In this document: positions 5,035 to 5,508 of the stretch, in pieces | Position numbering within the stretch: the first letter of the stretch is position 1 | How the letters are laid out: the number at the start of each line of letters is the position of its first letter | DNA from: Deltaproteobacteria bacterium | Lineage (GTDB): Bacteria; Myxococcota; B64-G9 | Assembly: GCA_003647095.1 (NCBI GenBank) | Contig: QMME01000295.1 | Location: forward strand, 1-5,508 | DNA length: 5,508 nt | Direction of reading: 5' to 3' | Notes under the pieces: model-generated | What the model saw: the letters and a program-made list of their open reading frames with translations, nothing else | Database searches by the model: none | Told to the model about the DNA's origin: nothing | Made by a program: the position numbers and the translations under genes

Positions 5035-5508
5035 TCATCTGCTGGCACGGTACTCGACGGCCGCCTTGATGAAGGCGGCGAACAGGGGATGCGGGTTGAA
5101 GGGCTTGGACTTGAACTCGGGATGGAACTGGCAGCCCAACGCCCAGGGGTGCCCCGGCAGCTCGCAGATCTCCACCAACTGCTCGTCGGGGCTGAGCCCG
5201 GAAAACACCATGCCGGCCACGGCCAGGCGCTCGCGGTACTCGTTGTTGACCTCGTAGCGGTGGCGGTGGCGCTCGGAGATGCGGCTCTGCTGGTAGGCTT
5301 CCATGGCCCGGGTGCCGGCCCGGAGCTGGCAGGGATAGGCTCCCAGCCTCATGGTGGCACCCTTGCTGGAGACGTCCTTCTGGCTCTCCATGAGATGGAT
5401 GACCGCATGGGGGGTTTTCTCGTCGAACTCGGTGGAGTTGGCCCCCTCCAGCCCCGCCACGTGACGCGCGAACTCGACCACCATCATCTGCAGGCCCAGG
5501 CAGATGCC
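5035..5508 (-). CDS. pyrG: CTP synthase, C-terminal glutaminase part (5' end outside window)
   Basis: The last 157 codons are present; the full enzyme is about 540 aa. CTP synthase converts UTP, ATP and glutamine to CTP. The fragment is the class I glutamine amidotransferase domain. It opens with GICLGLQ at the window edge, which contains the nucleophilic Cys (codon at 5502-5500). The conserved FARHVAGLEGANSTEF segment follows, then GATMRLGA, ERHRHRYEVNN (the binding segment) and CQFHPEF with the catalytic His (5124-5122) and Glu (5118-5116). The frame is open to the window edge with no disruption. The TGA stop overlaps an ATG (ATGA) that opens a frame across the repeat region. CTP also feeds CMP-Kdo synthesis, which may explain the frequent placement of pyrG beside LPS genes. 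Confidence 0.97.
   Translation of the reverse strand, partial: GICLGLQMMVVEFARHVAGLEGANSTEFDEKTPHAVIHLMESQKDVSSKGATMRLGAYPCQLRAGTRAMEAYQQSRISERHRHRYEVNNEYRERLAVAGMVFSGLSPDEQLVEICELPGHPWALGCQFHPEFKSKPFNPHPLFAAFIKAAVEYRASR

Noticed and set aside
5042..5056. Sigma-54 promoter-like TGGCAC near the pyrG stop
   Set aside because: It is on the plus strand, has no GC element at the required distance, and lies in pyrG coding sequence with no plus-strand gene downstream.

Overview
The window holds a compact minus-strand gene block from a GC-rich Gram-negative bacterium. In transcription order (right to left) it contains the 3' end of pyrG (CTP synthase), a roughly 240-bp repeat-bearing gap, an LpxL/HtrB-type lipid A acyltransferase, a short lptC-like gene, lptA, lptB, rpoN (sigma-54), hpf (long form) and the first 14 codons of a gene that is probably ptsN. 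No plus-strand gene is supported.

The lptC-lptA-lptB-rpoN-hpf-ptsN order is the classic sigma-54 locus of Proteobacteria. Two details argue against an enteric-type gammaproteobacterium: hpf encodes the long, two-domain form (181 aa), and pyrG and an acyltransferase lie directly upstream of lptC. From memory, this fits Desulfuromonadota (the Geobacter/Pelobacter/Desulfuromonas group) best. That placement is an inference, not something the sequence proves.

The genes fit one job plus a regulatory tail. The acyltransferase adds an acyl chain to lipid A, and LptC, LptA and LptB carry finished LPS from the inner membrane to the outer membrane. RpoN, HPF and PtsN follow as the usual regulatory and stress module. 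Coupling is tight: lptC/lptA and lptA/lptB overlap by 4 nt, and lptB and rpoN are 2 nt apart.

The one clearly non-standard stretch is 4797-5034. It carries two 76-bp direct repeats (74/76 identical, period 115 bp). Each repeat has a perfect 8-bp GC stem and a four-run G-tract pattern on the transcribed-sense strand. I see no defence system, mobile-element gene, CRISPR array, tRNA or rRNA. Apart from the repeat region and an unusually short LptC, this looks like ordinary core-genome content.
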